Source: Cupriavidus sp. EM10 (GTDB lineage Bacteria > Pseudomonadota > Gammaproteobacteria > Burkholderiales > Burkholderiaceae). From it: DNA of 64,000 nucleotides. Below are positions 49,663 through 59,700 of this stretch, piece after piece. A program made the translations under genes and the position numbers. Location: the NCBI RefSeq assembly GCF_018729255.1, contig NZ_CP076060.1:2728001-2792000 (forward strand). The letters are read 5' to 3'. Numbering within the stretch: the stretch's first letter is position 1; each line of letters starts with the position of its first letter. The notes below the pieces were generated by a model that ran no database searches, was not told the DNA's origin, and was given only the letters and a program-made list of their open reading frames with translations.

Positions 49663-50751
49663 TCAGGTGTTCTGGACGACGATGCTCGGAAACTTGTTGC
49701 TCATGTCCCGCGCCTTGTCGGCGACCTTGATGGCCACCTTGCGCGCCACCTGGCGGTAGATGTCGGCGATCTGCCCATCGGGGTCGGCCACCACGGTGGG
49801 CCGGCCGGAATCGGCCTGCTCGCGGATCGACAGGTTCAGCGGCAGGCTGCCCAGCACGTCCACGTGGTATTCGCTGCTCATTTTCTGGGCGCCGCCGGCA
49901 CCGAAGATGTGCTCGGTGTGGCCGCAGTTCGGGCAGCAGTAGACCGCCATGTTCTCGACGATGCCCAGGATCGGGATGCCGACCTTCTCGAACATCTTGA
50001 GGCCCTTGCGGGCATCCAGCAGGGCGATGTCCTGCGGCGTGGTCACGATGACCGCGCCGGTGACCGGCACCTTCTGGGACAACGTCAGCTGGATATCGCC
50101 GGTGCCCGGCGGCATGTCGACGATCAGGTAGTCGAGGTCGCTCCAGTTGGTCTGGCGCAGCAGCTGTTCCAGCGCGGACGTCACCATCGGCCCCCGCCAG
50201 ACCATCGGGTTGTCCTGCTCGATCAGGAAACCGATCGAGTTGGCCTGCAGCCCGTGGCCCTCCAGCGGCATCATGGTCTGGCCGTCAGACGATTCCGGGC
50301 GGCCGCTGATGCCCAGCATCATCGGCAGGCTCGGGCCATAGATATCGGCATCGAGCATGCCCACCCGCGCGCCCTCGGCCGCCAGCGCCAGCGCCAGGTT
50401 CACGGCCGTGGTGGACTTGCCCACGCCGCCCTTGCCCGATGCCACGGCGATCACGTTGCGCACGCCCGGCAGCAGCTTCACGCCGCGCTGCACCGCGTGG
50501 GCGACGATCTTCATCGACACCGCCACGCTGACATTGGCCGCGCTGTCGACCTTGCGCACCGCATCGGTCACGAGATTGCGGATCAGGTCGAACTGGCTCT
50601 TGCCCGGGTAGCCCAGCTCCACCTCCACGGACACGTTGCTGCCGTCGACCCGCACGTTGCGTGCCGACCGCGTGGACACGAGGTCCTTGCCCGTGTTGGG
50701 ATCGATGACGGTACGCAGGACTTCGGTTACCTGTTCAGTGGTGAGGCTCAA
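49663..50751 (-). CDS. apbC: Mrp/ApbC-type Fe-S cluster carrier ATPase (TTG start)
   Basis: This 362-residue protein has an N-terminal DUF59 (MIP18-like) domain of about 90 residues, then a P-loop NTPase domain with VASGKGGVGKSTTAVNLALALA (seen as GKGGVGKST), DADIYGPSLPMMLG, DMPPGTGD and the CPNCGHTE pair that binds the Fe-S cluster. It carries clusters to apo-proteins. The start is TTG at 50751 with GGAG seven bases upstream. It is divergent from the OmpA-like gene across a 390-base spacer. Confidence 0.94.
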   Translation of the reverse strand: MSLTTEQVTEVLRTVIDPNTGKDLVSTRSARNVRVDGSNVSVEVELGYPGKSQFDLIRNLVTDAVRKVDSAANVSVAVSMKIVAHAVQRGVKLLPGVRNVIAVASGKGGVGKSTTAVNLALALAAEGARVGMLDADIYGPSLPMMLGISGRPESSDGQTMMPLEGHGLQANSIGFLIEQDNPMVWRGPMVTSALEQLLRQTNWSDLDYLIVDMPPGTGDIQLTLSQKVPVTGAVIVTTPQDIALLDARKGLKMFEKVGIPILGIVENMAVYCCPNCGHTEHIFGAGGAQKMSSEYHVDVLGSLPLNLSIREQADSGRPTVVADPDGQIADIYRQVARKVAIKVADKARDMSNKFPSIVVQNT

Positions 50752-51141
50752 GACAGACTCCGCTCTGGAATGGAATAGTGGGGGATGCGAGGCGCGTAAT
50801 GTAGCAAAAGAAGCAGCAAAACAACTTCATGTCGGCAGGAGCCACGGTATCAGGTCCGCGCGCGCAATGGGACGCCGGCTGATTTAACCCTCGGTTAAGT
50901 GTGGATTTACAGACATTTACATCTCTCACACTCCTGGGGTTGTGCGGCGGGCGCCATCTGCCTATTGTAGTGCGCCGGCCTTTCGGCGCTCCCTGCCCCC
51001 TGCGTCAGCGCACGGCCGGCCGTGAGCGTTTTTCATACGCATGTTGAAACTTGTCGCGCCGCGGCCGCCGTCGGGCGGCTGGCGTTACCATGCGACATGG
51101 CGTTGGCCAAACATTTCCGGGTCTCACCAGAAGGAGAAAGC
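50752..51141. other. 390-base spacer between apbC and the OmpA-like gene
   Basis: No coding sequence is supported here. It is divergent, so it should hold promoters for both genes. The left half is AT-rich for this genome; a candidate sigma-70 promoter for the OmpA-like gene is listed separately. The palindrome ccatgcgacatgg sits at about 51088-51100. No protein-binding sites could be recognised. Confidence 0.5.
50940..50968 (+). promoter_or_regulatory. Candidate sigma-70 promoter for the OmpA-like gene
   Basis: TTGTGC (50940-50945) and TATTGT (50963-50968) lie 17 bases apart, each matching four of six consensus bases. If used, it would give an untranslated leader of about 170 bases. Chance matches of this quality are common. 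Confidence 0.3.
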
Positions 51142-51777
51142 ATGAATCTCAAGCTCGTTACCGTCTCGATCGTCGCCGCCGCCGCCCTGGCGGGCTGCGC
51201 CACCGAACAGCAGACCAATACCGCGGTCGGCACCGGCGTTGGCGCGGCCGTGGGGGCTGGGCTGGGCAACCTGATCGGCGGCAACACCACGGGCACGCTG
51301 GTCGGCGCCGCCGTCGGCGGTGCGCTGGGCGGCACTACCGGCTACAACTGGAATGCCATCCGCGGCAAGCTGAACAAGGACACCGCCGGCACCGGCACGC
51401 AGATCACCGAGCAGCCGGACGGCTCGCTCAAGGTCAATATCCCCAGCCAGGTCACGTTCGATACCGACAGCGCCACGATCAAGCCATCCTTCCGCAGCGT
51501 GCTGGACCAGGTCTCGCAGACGCTGGGCCAGCATCAGGACGTGGCCGCGAACGTCGTCGGCCATACCGACAGCACCGGCAACCCGAGCTACAACATGCAG
51601 CTGTCGCAGCGTCGCGCCCAGAGCGTGGCCTCGTACCTGGGTGACCACGGCGTGGCCCGAAACCGCCTGACGGCCGAAGGCCGGGGCCAGACCCAGCCCG
51701 TGGCGGACAACGCCACCGAGGCCGGCAGGGCACAAAATCGTCGCGTCGAAATTTTCTTGAAACCAATTTCTGGGTGA
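51142..51777 (+). CDS. OmpA-family peptidoglycan-binding lipoprotein
   Basis: This 211-residue protein has the lipobox LAGC at about residue 20. A Gly-rich segment (residues 30-75, with GVGAAVGAGLGNLIGG) looks like a glycine-zipper membrane element. A C-terminal OmpA domain includes VVGHTDSTGNPSYNMQLSQRRAQSV and AGRAQNRRVEIFL, which binds diaminopimelate of peptidoglycan. It would anchor the outer membrane to the cell wall and may span or tubulate it. A strong AAGGAGA precedes ATG at 51142. It is followed by a structured 3' region and terminator. Confidence 0.92.
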   Translation: MNLKLVTVSIVAAAALAGCATEQQTNTAVGTGVGAAVGAGLGNLIGGNTTGTLVGAAVGGALGGTTGYNWNAIRGKLNKDTAGTGTQITEQPDGSLKVNIPSQVTFDTDSATIKPSFRSVLDQVSQTLGQHQDVAANVVGHTDSTGNPSYNMQLSQRRAQSVASYLGDHGVARNRLTAEGRGQTQPVADNATEAGRAQNRRVEIFLKPISG

Positions 51778-51790
51778 CCAGTCATAGAGT

Positions 51791-51854
51791 TCAGGTACCG
51801 CTTGCCACCGTTGCTGGCTCGCGATGGGTGGCTGACCTCCCGGGCGGTACCTGA
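51791..51854 (+). other. Structured 3' region after the OmpA-like gene
   Basis: A perfect 10-base inverted repeat, tcaggtaccg (51791-51800) and cggtacctga (51845-51854), encloses a nested stem, gccacc (51804-51809) and ggtggc (51827-51832). It lies 14 bases after the stop and is followed 30 bases later by a terminator. Confidence 0.6.
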
Positions 51855-51883
51855 TTTCTCCTCCTTTTCCGTTGTGGAAAGCT

Positions 51884-51912
51884 GCGCCGGTGCCTAACCG
51901 GCGCTTTTTTTT
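51884..51912 (+). terminator. Intrinsic terminator after the OmpA-like gene
   Basis: The stem gcgccggt (51884-51891) pairs perfectly with accggcgc (51897-51904), with a 5-base loop and an eight-T tail. This is a textbook intrinsic terminator. The rest of the spacer to metG (51913-52086) shows nothing more that I can support. Confidence 0.92.
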
Positions 51913-52086
51913 GGCCGTTTGACAGTGGATGCAGACATCCGGCGCAGCGTTTCAGCGAGATTGCGCGCCGATTGTGCCCCGTTCGGCGCCAATCCGAGCA
52001 ATCCGGCCGGCCAGTTGCTAAAATAGCCGGTTCCTCCGTCCGGCAGCCGCCGGGCGTGCACCGAATCCCTCTGAACGGCTCTTTTC

Positions 52087-54168
52087 ATGACCGCACGCCG
52101 CATCCTCGTCACCTCTGCCCTGCCGTATGCCAACGGCCAGATCCATATCGGCCACCTGGTGGAGTACATCCAGACCGACATCTGGGTGCGTTTCCAGCGC
52201 ATGATGGGCAACGAGGTCTACTACGTCGGCGCCGACGACACCCACGGCACCCCGGTCATGCTGCGTGCGGAAAAGGAAGGCATCACGCCCAAGCAGCTGA
52301 TCGACCGCGTCTGGGCCGAGCACAAGCGCGATTTCGACAGCTTTCTGGTGTCGTTCGACAACTATTACAGCACCGACGCCGAGGAAAACCGCGAACTCTG
52401 CGAAAAGATCTACCTGTCGCTGAAGGACCAGGACTTGATCGCCGAGCGCGACGTCGAGCAGTTTTTTGACCCGGTCAAGAACATGTTCCTGCCGGACCGC
52501 TTCATCAAGGGCGAGTGCCCGAAGTGCGGCGCAAAGGACCAGTACGGCGATTCGTGTGAAGTATGCGGCACTACCTATGTGCCGACGGACCTGAAGAATC
52601 CCTATTCGGTGGTGTCCGGCGCCACGCCGGTGCGCAAGTCGTCGACGCACTTCTTCTTCAAGCTGTCCGATCCGCGCTGCGAAACGTTCCTGCGCGAATG
52701 GGTGGCCGACCTGGCCCAGCCCGAGGCCAGCAACAAGATGCAGGAATGGCTGGGCGGCGAAGGCGAGGCCTCGACGCTGTCCGACTGGGATATCTCGCGC
52801 GACGCGCCCTACTTCGGCTTCGAGATCCCGGGCGCGCCGGGCAAGTACTTCTATGTCTGGCTGGATGCCCCGATCGGCTACTACGCCAGCTTCAAGAACC
52901 TGGCGGCGAAGCGCGGCATCGACTTCGACGCCTGGGTAGGCCCGCACTCGACGGCCGAGCAGTACCACTTCATCGGCAAGGACATCCTGTACTTCCACAC
53001 GCTGTTCTGGCCGGCGATGCTGAAGTTCTCGGGCTATCGCACCCCCACCAACGTGTTCGCCCACGGCTTCCTGACCGTGGACGGCGCCAAGATGAGCAAG
53101 TCGCGCGGCACGTTCATCACCGCGCAGAGCTATATCGACACCGGCATGAATCCGGAATGGCTGCGCTACTACTTCGCCGCCAAGCTCAACGCGAGCATGG
53201 AAGACCTGGACCTGAACCTCGACGACTTTGTCGCCCGGGTGAACAGCGACCTGATCGGCAAGTACGTGAACATCGCCAGCCGCGCCGCCGGCTTCCTGGT
53301 CAAGCGCTTCGACGGCAAGGTCGACGAGGCCGCGCTGGCCAACCCGCTGCTGGAGCAACTGCGCCAGGCCGCGCCGCAGATCGCCGCGTTCTATGAAGGC
53401 CGCGAGTACAGCAAGGCGCTGCGCCTGGTGATGGAGCTGACCGACGCCGTCAACGCGTTCGTCGACACCAACAAGCCGTGGGAACTGGCCCGCGACGAGA
53501 GCAAGCGCGATGCCCTGCACGCCGCGTGCTCGGTCTCGCTGGAAGCTTTCCGCCTGCTGACGGTGTACCTGAAGCCCGTGGTGCCGACGATGGCCGCGGG
53601 CGTCGAGGCGTTCCTGAACATCGACCCGCTCGACTGGCGCGGCATCGACCGGCAGCTGTCGGCCGACCGTCCGATCCAGGCTTACCAGCACCTGATGACG
53701 CGCGTGGACACCAAGCAGATCGACGCGCTGCTGGCTGCCAACAAGGACTCGCTGCAGGCTTCGGGCGCGGCGCCGGCCGCCGACGCAGGCGCGTCGGCTT
53801 CGTCGGCATCCATCGAACCGATCGCCGACACAATCACGATCGACGATTTCTCGAAGATCGACCTGCGCGTGGCGAAGATCGTCGACTGCCAGAAGGTGGA
53901 CGGCTCGAACAAGCTGCTGCAGCTGACGCTGGACCTGGGCGAAGGCCAGACGCGCAACGTGTTTTCGGGCATCCAGTCGGCCTACACGCCTGAGCAGCTG
54001 GTGGGCAAGCTGACCGTGGTGGTGGCCAACCTGGCGCCGCGCAAGATGAAGTTCGGCATGTCCGAAGGCATGGTGCTGGCCGCATCGGCCGCCGACGAGA
54101 AGGCCGCCCCCGGCCTGTACATCCTGGAGCCGCACAGCGGCGCCGTGCCGGGCATGCGCATCCGCTGA
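52087..54168 (+). CDS. metG: Methionyl-tRNA synthetase
   Basis: This is a 693-residue class I synthetase. [12 protein letters not shown] holds the HIGH motif, [18 protein letters not shown] the zinc knuckle, and AKMSKSRGT the KMSKS loop. A C-terminal tRNA-binding/dimerisation domain starts near residue 590 ([18 protein letters not shown]) after an Ala/Ser-rich linker. The length and the two-domain build match E. coli-type MetG. The start is ATG at 52087. A perfect hairpin follows the gene at 54206-54232. Confidence 0.97.
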   Translation: MTARRILVTSALPYANGQIHIGHLVEYIQTDIWVRFQRMMGNEVYYVGADDTHGTPVMLRAEKEGITPKQLIDRVWAEHKRDFDSFLVSFDNYYSTDAEENRELCEKIYLSLKDQDLIAERDVEQFFDPVKNMFLPDRFIKGECPKCGAKDQYGDSCEVCGTTYVPTDLKNPYSVVSGATPVRKSSTHFFFKLSDPRCETFLREWVADLAQPEASNKMQEWLGGEGEASTLSDWDISRDAPYFGFEIPGAPGKYFYVWLDAPIGYYASFKNLAAKRGIDFDAWVGPHSTAEQYHFIGKDILYFHTLFWPAMLKFSGYRTPTNVFAHGFLTVDGAKMSKSRGTFITAQSYIDTGMNPEWLRYYFAAKLNASMEDLDLNLDDFVARVNSDLIGKYVNIASRAAGFLVKRFDGKVDEAALANPLLEQLRQAAPQIAAFYEGREYSKALRLVMELTDAVNAFVDTNKPWELARDESKRDALHAACSVSLEAFRLLTVYLKPVVPTMAAGVEAFLNIDPLDWRGIDRQLSADRPIQAYQHLMTRVDTKQIDALLAANKDSLQASGAAPAADAGASASSASIEPIADTITIDDFSKIDLRVAKIVDCQKVDGSNKLLQLTLDLGEGQTRNVFSGIQSAYTPEQLVGKLTVVVANLAPRKMKFGMSEGMVLAASAADEKAAPGLYILEPHSGAVPGMRIR

Positions 54169-54205
54169 TCGCGCCGGGGCTCCTTGGCCCCCTTTAGCTG
54201 CATCC

Positions 54206-54232
54206 TGTCGGCGGTCGTTCTGACCGCCGACA
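54206..54232 (+). terminator. Perfect 11-base stem after metG
   Basis: The arms tgtcggcggtc and gaccgccgaca pair perfectly around a 5-base loop. No T-run follows, so it is a weak intrinsic-terminator candidate. It lies 38 bases after the metG stop. Confidence 0.45.
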
Positions 54233-54391
54233 AACTCCCTCCTGAATTCTTCCCGCTGCCGTCCTGGCGGCGCGTCTTTCGTTATTCGCCGATGTTTTCC
54301 GGCGCCCGCCCGCGATAGCGTTCCGGCAGACCGTTCGCACGATTGCGACGCGGTTGTTCCACACGGACGAAACGACGAAAGGGAGAATTCC

Positions 54392-56146
54392 ATGGTATCG
54401 ACACGCACCGTCGCGGCTGGCCTGCTGACAACACTGGCGCTGGCCCTGCCGCCCGCCGCGCTCGCCCAGGGCCGGCTCTCGCAGGCAGGCGTCCAGCGCG
54501 ACTTCGACCTGCCAACCATCTTCGACAGGCACGGGCAGCCATCGCACGCGCGGCAGTCAGTGTTCACCTTCCAGCTGGTGCCGAATGGCGAATTTACGGT
54601 ACGGCTTGGCAATGTCAGCGTCGACATGCGAAACGGCACCGCATGGATCAAAACCGGTCAGCGCGAGGCCGCCAGCCTGCGCGCGACTGCCGATGCCAGC
54701 TATGGAATCGTGCTGATATCGACGCAGCTCTACGGCGAGGTGGCCGCCCAGCTGGTGCTGCTGGACCGGTCGCGGCGCTTTATCGGCGCCACGCCCATCG
54801 TCACGCAGCCGATGCGCGGGGCCTGGACGGCGAAACTCTCGGTGCGGACCATACGCGTCCCGTTTCCGAACTATTCGTTCGTGTCCGGCAGCCGGGCCGA
54901 CCAGATGACGACACGCCGGGCCACGCATTGCTGGAGCGTTCCGGTGCTGGCCGGGCTTGAATATGCGACGGACCGGTGTCCGTCGCCGGGAGAAGACCGC
55001 CTCTACCGCACCCCGTCCGAGCCGGCCCAGCCGCTCGCGCACGTGCTGGGTGGCGGCATGAGCCGCTGGCCGGCCGCACCGGTCGTGCTCCAGGATGCCA
55101 ACGTGGTGGCGGGGCTGGACAAGCTGGTGGACGGCAAGCTGAATCCCGTTGCGCTGCATGCGGCGGCGCGAACCTGCAAGCAGCCGCTGCACGAAACGGC
55201 GGTGACATACAGGAAGCCTCGCGCCAGGGGGAATGATTCCTGCGAGGTAGCCACCTACGACATGGTCGTGGCTTATCAGGCGGCCTACGGGCCCGAACGC
55301 TGGAACATACAGGACTTCGACACCATCGTCACCGACATTGCCTTCCAGCGTCCGCCACGCATCGCCGCGCGGAATCCGTCGCAAGCGCGACGATTCGCCG
55401 AGACCGTCGCCACGTCGTCCGCCCTGGGTCCGCTCAAGGCCTATACGGCCTTCAGCGAGGCCAACGCCCGCTTCGGCATGGCCGCGTATGGCACGCTCGA
55501 TCTTGAGGCGGTTGCGATGCGCCAGTCGGCCGGCGGCCCGGCCGCGTCACTGCCCGACCCGGCCAGTGTGGCCAGCCAAACGCTGGGCATCTATGCCCTG
55601 GAGCTGCGCACGCGGCAGGCACCGGCCCCGGTGCCGCGCATGCGCTTCAACGGCCAGTGGATCGATGCGCAGGACGGGTTCGATATCCAGCTGTCTCGCG
55701 ATGTGGATGGCGCCAGCACCGCCGCCATCCGGAGGCTGATGCGGGATTGGCAGGCGACGTACCGCAGCGCGATGGCGGCCGCAGCCAGCGAGCCGCAGCG
55801 GCAGTTGCTGGAGCAGGGCCACGCCCGTGCGCTGGCGATGGGAGCGTCCCTGGCGCCGGCGCCGGATCGCTCGAATGCCCTGCTTACGGTGTCGTGGCGC
55901 GGTGAAATCCTGGCGGTGATCAGCGGCCGGGTGAATGGACAAGTCGCCACCATCGACCACGTCGTCAGTGCGCCCTCCACGCTGACGCTGCCCTTTGCAG
56001 AGGGGATGGCCAGCGGCGCCAGCGCAGCCGCGATCCATGCGTTCCTTGAGATGGCGCGGTCCAATGGCGCCTATCGGGCCATGGTCCACACGGTGACGCC
56101 CCGGTCGGCGCAGCCCGGGGTGGCCGGGTTCCGGCTGATGGACTAA
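54392..56146 (+). CDS. Exported protein of unknown function
   Basis: This is a 584-residue protein I do not recognise. It has a clear Sec signal peptide (hydrophobic residues 8-22, likely cut after LAQ or ALA near residue 25) and a strong GGGAGA ribosome site before ATG 54392. The middle holds several Cys residues (CWSVPV, CPSPGED, CKQPLH, SCEVA) that may form disulfides. The last ~100 residues have alternating strand-helix pattern, LLTVSWRGEILAVISGRVNG then AAAIHAFLEMAR, that weakly suggests an acetyltransferase-like fold, but no signature residues are visible. It stands alone between metG and the convergent lipoprotein gene. Base use resembles its neighbours. Confidence 0.8.
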   Translation: MVSTRTVAAGLLTTLALALPPAALAQGRLSQAGVQRDFDLPTIFDRHGQPSHARQSVFTFQLVPNGEFTVRLGNVSVDMRNGTAWIKTGQREAASLRATADASYGIVLISTQLYGEVAAQLVLLDRSRRFIGATPIVTQPMRGAWTAKLSVRTIRVPFPNYSFVSGSRADQMTTRRATHCWSVPVLAGLEYATDRCPSPGEDRLYRTPSEPAQPLAHVLGGGMSRWPAAPVVLQDANVVAGLDKLVDGKLNPVALHAAARTCKQPLHETAVTYRKPRARGNDSCEVATYDMVVAYQAAYGPERWNIQDFDTIVTDIAFQRPPRIAARNPSQARRFAETVATSSALGPLKAYTAFSEANARFGMAAYGTLDLEAVAMRQSAGGPAASLPDPASVASQTLGIYALELRTRQAPAPVPRMRFNGQWIDAQDGFDIQLSRDVDGASTAAIRRLMRDWQATYRSAMAAAASEPQRQLLEQGHARALAMGASLAPAPDRSNALLTVSWRGEILAVISGRVNGQVATIDHVVSAPSTLTLPFAEGMASGASAAAIHAFLEMARSNGAYRAMVHTVTPRSAQPGVAGFRLMD

Positions 56147-56161
56147 GCGATCAAGGGCGCG

Positions 56162-56761
56162 CTAGCCGCCCTGCCGCTTCGACGGGTCGTCGCTGCGCGA
56201 TGTCGTGGTGACCGTCCCGTCGAGATTGAAATGCACGTTGAAGAAGGCCCGGTCCGTCGGGCTTTCGAACCAGCGGTAGCCCCACACCTCCTCCTGCTTC
56301 AGGCGGAACGCCTCCACCTTGGTGGGCTTGCCCAGCATCCGGCGGATCTGGTCCTTGTTCATATCGGGTCGTACTTTTGCGAAGTTTTCGGCCGTCAGCA
56401 CCTGTTCGATGGTGCGGACGGTGCCGTCGGCGTTGGTCGTCACCATCCACGTCGTGGCGCCCTCGGGGCCGCGCGGGTATTCCAGGCGGCGGCCGCCGCC
56501 GGGCTCTTCCCAGACGATCTCGGGCTTGCCGGCCTGGCGCCGCACGTCGTCCTCGGTGGACTTGCCGATCTCGATGCCCTTGAACAGCTGGCTGTCGGGT
56601 TTCACGCTGTTCCAGGTGTCGGTGGCCACCGATTTCGCCTTCTTCATCGCTTCGTCGACCTTCTGCTGGTCGCATCCGAACAGGGCAAGCAGGCTGGCAA
56701 TCAGTCCCATGGCGGCAAGGCGTCGGCAAGACGCGTGATTGGGGAATTTGAGCGGTCGCAT
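56162..56761 (-). CDS. Lipoprotein with two SmpA/OmlA (BamE-like) repeats
   Basis: This 199-residue protein has a lipoprotein signal (LLALFGC, Cys at about residue 30). Two similar stretches follow: GKSTEDDVRRQAGKPEIVWE and, later, NKDQIRRMLGKPTKVEAF, each followed by a strand with W and an N-x-D-G-T-V turn. This pattern resembles the BamE fold repeated in tandem. I chose ATG at 56761 (GGAAAG upstream); ATG at 56788 overlaps the tamB stop and is possible. Coupling to tamB-tamA suggests a part in outer-membrane biogenesis. Membership of the SmpA/OmlA family is by eye. Confidence 0.78.
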   Translation of the reverse strand: MRPLKFPNHASCRRLAAMGLIASLLALFGCDQQKVDEAMKKAKSVATDTWNSVKPDSQLFKGIEIGKSTEDDVRRQAGKPEIVWEEPGGGRRLEYPRGPEGATTWMVTTNADGTVRTIEQVLTAENFAKVRPDMNKDQIRRMLGKPTKVEAFRLKQEEVWGYRWFESPTDRAFFNVHFNLDGTVTTTSRSDDPSKRQGG

Positions 56762-56784
56762 CGCAAGCTTTCCAAGGGTTGGAG

Positions 56785-59700
56785 TCATCGTTTGATCGCT
56801 TCGACGGGGTCGCCGGCCGGCGCGCTGGCGCCTTCCACGGAGGCGTCGGCGGACGCCCCCCGGCGCCGGCCCGAATCGCCGGCAAACAGCGTACTCCAGT
56901 TGTTGAACCGGCGGTTGAACAGCACCGACAGGCCGTTGATCGATCCGCCCTTGGCAATCAGCGACCAGCGCCGCGAGAACGCCCAGGTCAGTTTGACCAC
57001 GTTCGACGCCGAGGTCAGGCTCTGCTCGTAGCCGACCGAAATCTGGTCGGACACCGCCTTGCCGATGCTCACCACCTGCTGGTCGTTCAGCCCGGCCGTG
57101 CTCGGGCCGATCGAGAATTCGTCGATGCCGAAGTGCGACACCACGCTCTTGCCGGCCTTGCCGCCGATCATGCCCAGCGCCGCCCCGCCAATCGCGCTGC
57201 CGCTCAGCTGGCGCTGCTGGCTGGAACCGGCGCTTTCGGCGCCGTAGCCGAACATCAGCCACGACAGCTTGTCCTCGTCCGGCACGTTCGGCTCGGACAC
57301 CAGCCGCACGCGCGGCAGCCGCACCGTGCCCGTGACCTCCACGCCGGCCTCCACCTCCTGGTTGCGGCGCATGGCGCGGATGAACATGTTCGGGTTGTCC
57401 ACCGGGCCGTTGAAGTTGATCGTGCCCCGGTCGATATCGAGCTTGCGGCCGAAGGCCTCGTACGTGCCGTCCACCACGCGCACCGTGCCCGTGGCGCGCA
57501 TCGGCGACAGCGGCTCGCTCTTGATGCCCAGCTGGCCGGCCAGCAGGATATCGGCGCCCGCGCCCCGGAAGCGGAAGTTGTCGCCCAGGTCGATCGTCAC
57601 GTCGATCACCGGGCTGAAGCGGCTGGCCGGCTTGGCCTCGGGCACCACCGGCGTGGCGGCGGTCTTGAGCTCGCGCTCGTCCTTGCGGCGAACTACCACC
57701 ACATCGTCGCCCAGCACCGGCGCGCTGGCCTTGGGCAGGTCGAACAGGCCGCGATCCACGCGGAACTTGCCGCGAATGGCAACTTGCCGATTTTCGTTGG
57801 CGATGCCGGCCTCGCCGGAGACGATCAGCGTACGCTCGGGGCTGGCAAACAGCTGCAGCTTGTCCGCCACGATCCGGCCGGTGATGTTCGGATCGGTCTC
57901 GCCCAGCTTCACCGCGCCGGTGGCCGTGAGCGTGCCGTCGCCGCCCCGGAAGCGCACCTGCTTCAGTTCCACCGTGTTCTGGTCCAGCACCACGTGCACC
58001 TCGCCATCGGTCAGCCGGATACCCAGGTCGTAGAGCGTGATGCCGATGCCGCTGCCGTCGATGGCCCCGGTCAGCAGCGGGTTGCCCACCGTGCCGGCCA
58101 GCCGCAGCGCGGCCGCCAGCTTGCCTTCGAGCGCGTACTGAGGGCCGCTGAGCGCTTCCAGCGATTTCAGGCGCGGAACGTCCGCCGTGATGGTGCCGCC
58201 CAGCGTCGAGCCAGGTCCCACCGTCAGCAGGCCCTGTTCGCTGACCAGTCCGGCCGATGCATCGACGGCCACCTTGCCGATCCGCTGCGAGGTGGTGCCG
58301 CCGCGCAGCGTTACGCGATTGCCGCTGAAGTCGGCCCGCAGCGCAGTCTCGCCCAGGCCGAGCGTGGTCCAGCCACGGCCGGCATTGACCGATGCATCGC
58401 CACTGCGCCGCCGGACTTCGGCAAAACCGGTGGCGGTCTCGGCCAGGTTCAGGTTCCAGCTGGCGTCGAGCACCAGGTCGGAGCGCACCGGCTGCGATTC
58501 CCCGGAGAAGGCCTCCATCAGCTTGAGGATGTTGCCCACCTCAACGCCGTTGAAGTTGCCCTGCGTGCGGATGCGGCCGTGATCGAATTCGAATCCTTCG
58601 ATATTCATCGTCGCGCGCTCGAACTGCAGCCGCGCCTGCCCCAGCCGGATATGGCGGTCGGCCACCATCAGCTGCGTGGGCGACACCAGCCTGACGTTGG
58701 CCGTGCCGCGTTCCTCCAACGTGCGGATCGTGCCCGTCCACCCCTGGGCGCCGCGCCAGGCGCCCTGCCCGGACAGGGCCAGCTGCAGCGGGCGCTCGTG
58801 CATCGTGCCGGCGGCCTTGGCGTCGAAAGTGTGATTGGCCTGGGTGCCGCTCAGGTTGGCGTCGAGTGTGCGAACGGTGGCCTGCGGCCCCTGGTAGTCG
58901 CGCGCGGCCAGTTGCGCCGACAGCGTGCCGTCCAGGCCGCCGCGCAGTTCAACATGGCCGTTGGCGCTGGCCACCTTGTGTGGCCCCACCACCAGCGACT
59001 GCGCGCTGTAGTCGCCCACCACCTCGGGCTTCTTCAGCGTGCCGGTCACCACGGCATCCACCTTGGCGCGGCCACCCACGCCGAACTTCAGGCGGTCCAG
59101 TTGCGGGGCGTCGATGTTGACCTTGAGGCTGTCGCCGCGTGCACCGAAGCTGCCGTTCAGGTTCACCTGGTTGCCGGCCATCAGCAGCGACGCCTGGCTG
59201 GGCAGCAGCCGCTCGCCCTCCACACGCACCTTGCCGTTACCGGTCATCGGCAGCCCCGCGTATTCACTCTCGCCCAGGGCGAAATCGAGTGCTACACGTA
59301 GTACTTTCTCCAACGAGCCCCGGGTCGAGAACTCGGCATTGATGCGGCCCGGCGCCACCTTGGCCAGCCGCGCCGGGTCGAAGTTGGCCAGCTTGCCCTT
59401 GAAGTCGAACGGTTGCTGGTCCTTCAGCCCGAGCTTGCCTTCGGCGGTCAGCGTGCCGCTGCCTAGCCCCGCGCGCAGCGTTGCCAGCGTGACCGCGTCT
59501 TCGTCGATCCGGGCATCGGCAAACAGCTTGATCTCGCCGCCGGCCACGTCCAGCGCCACGCTCTGCCGGCCCGGTTCCAGGCGCAGGATCACCGGCCCCG
59601 ACAGGTTCGTGGCCACCATGCCCGTATGCAGCGCGGCGGCGTCCAGATGGCGGACATCGAGATCGAACCCGCCGCGCCCTTCGCGCAGCGTGCCCTGGCC

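Noticed and set aside
52018..54651. 877-codon open frame antisense to metG
   Set aside because: Shadow of metG, which has HIGH and KMSKS motifs; the antisense product has no recognisable fold.
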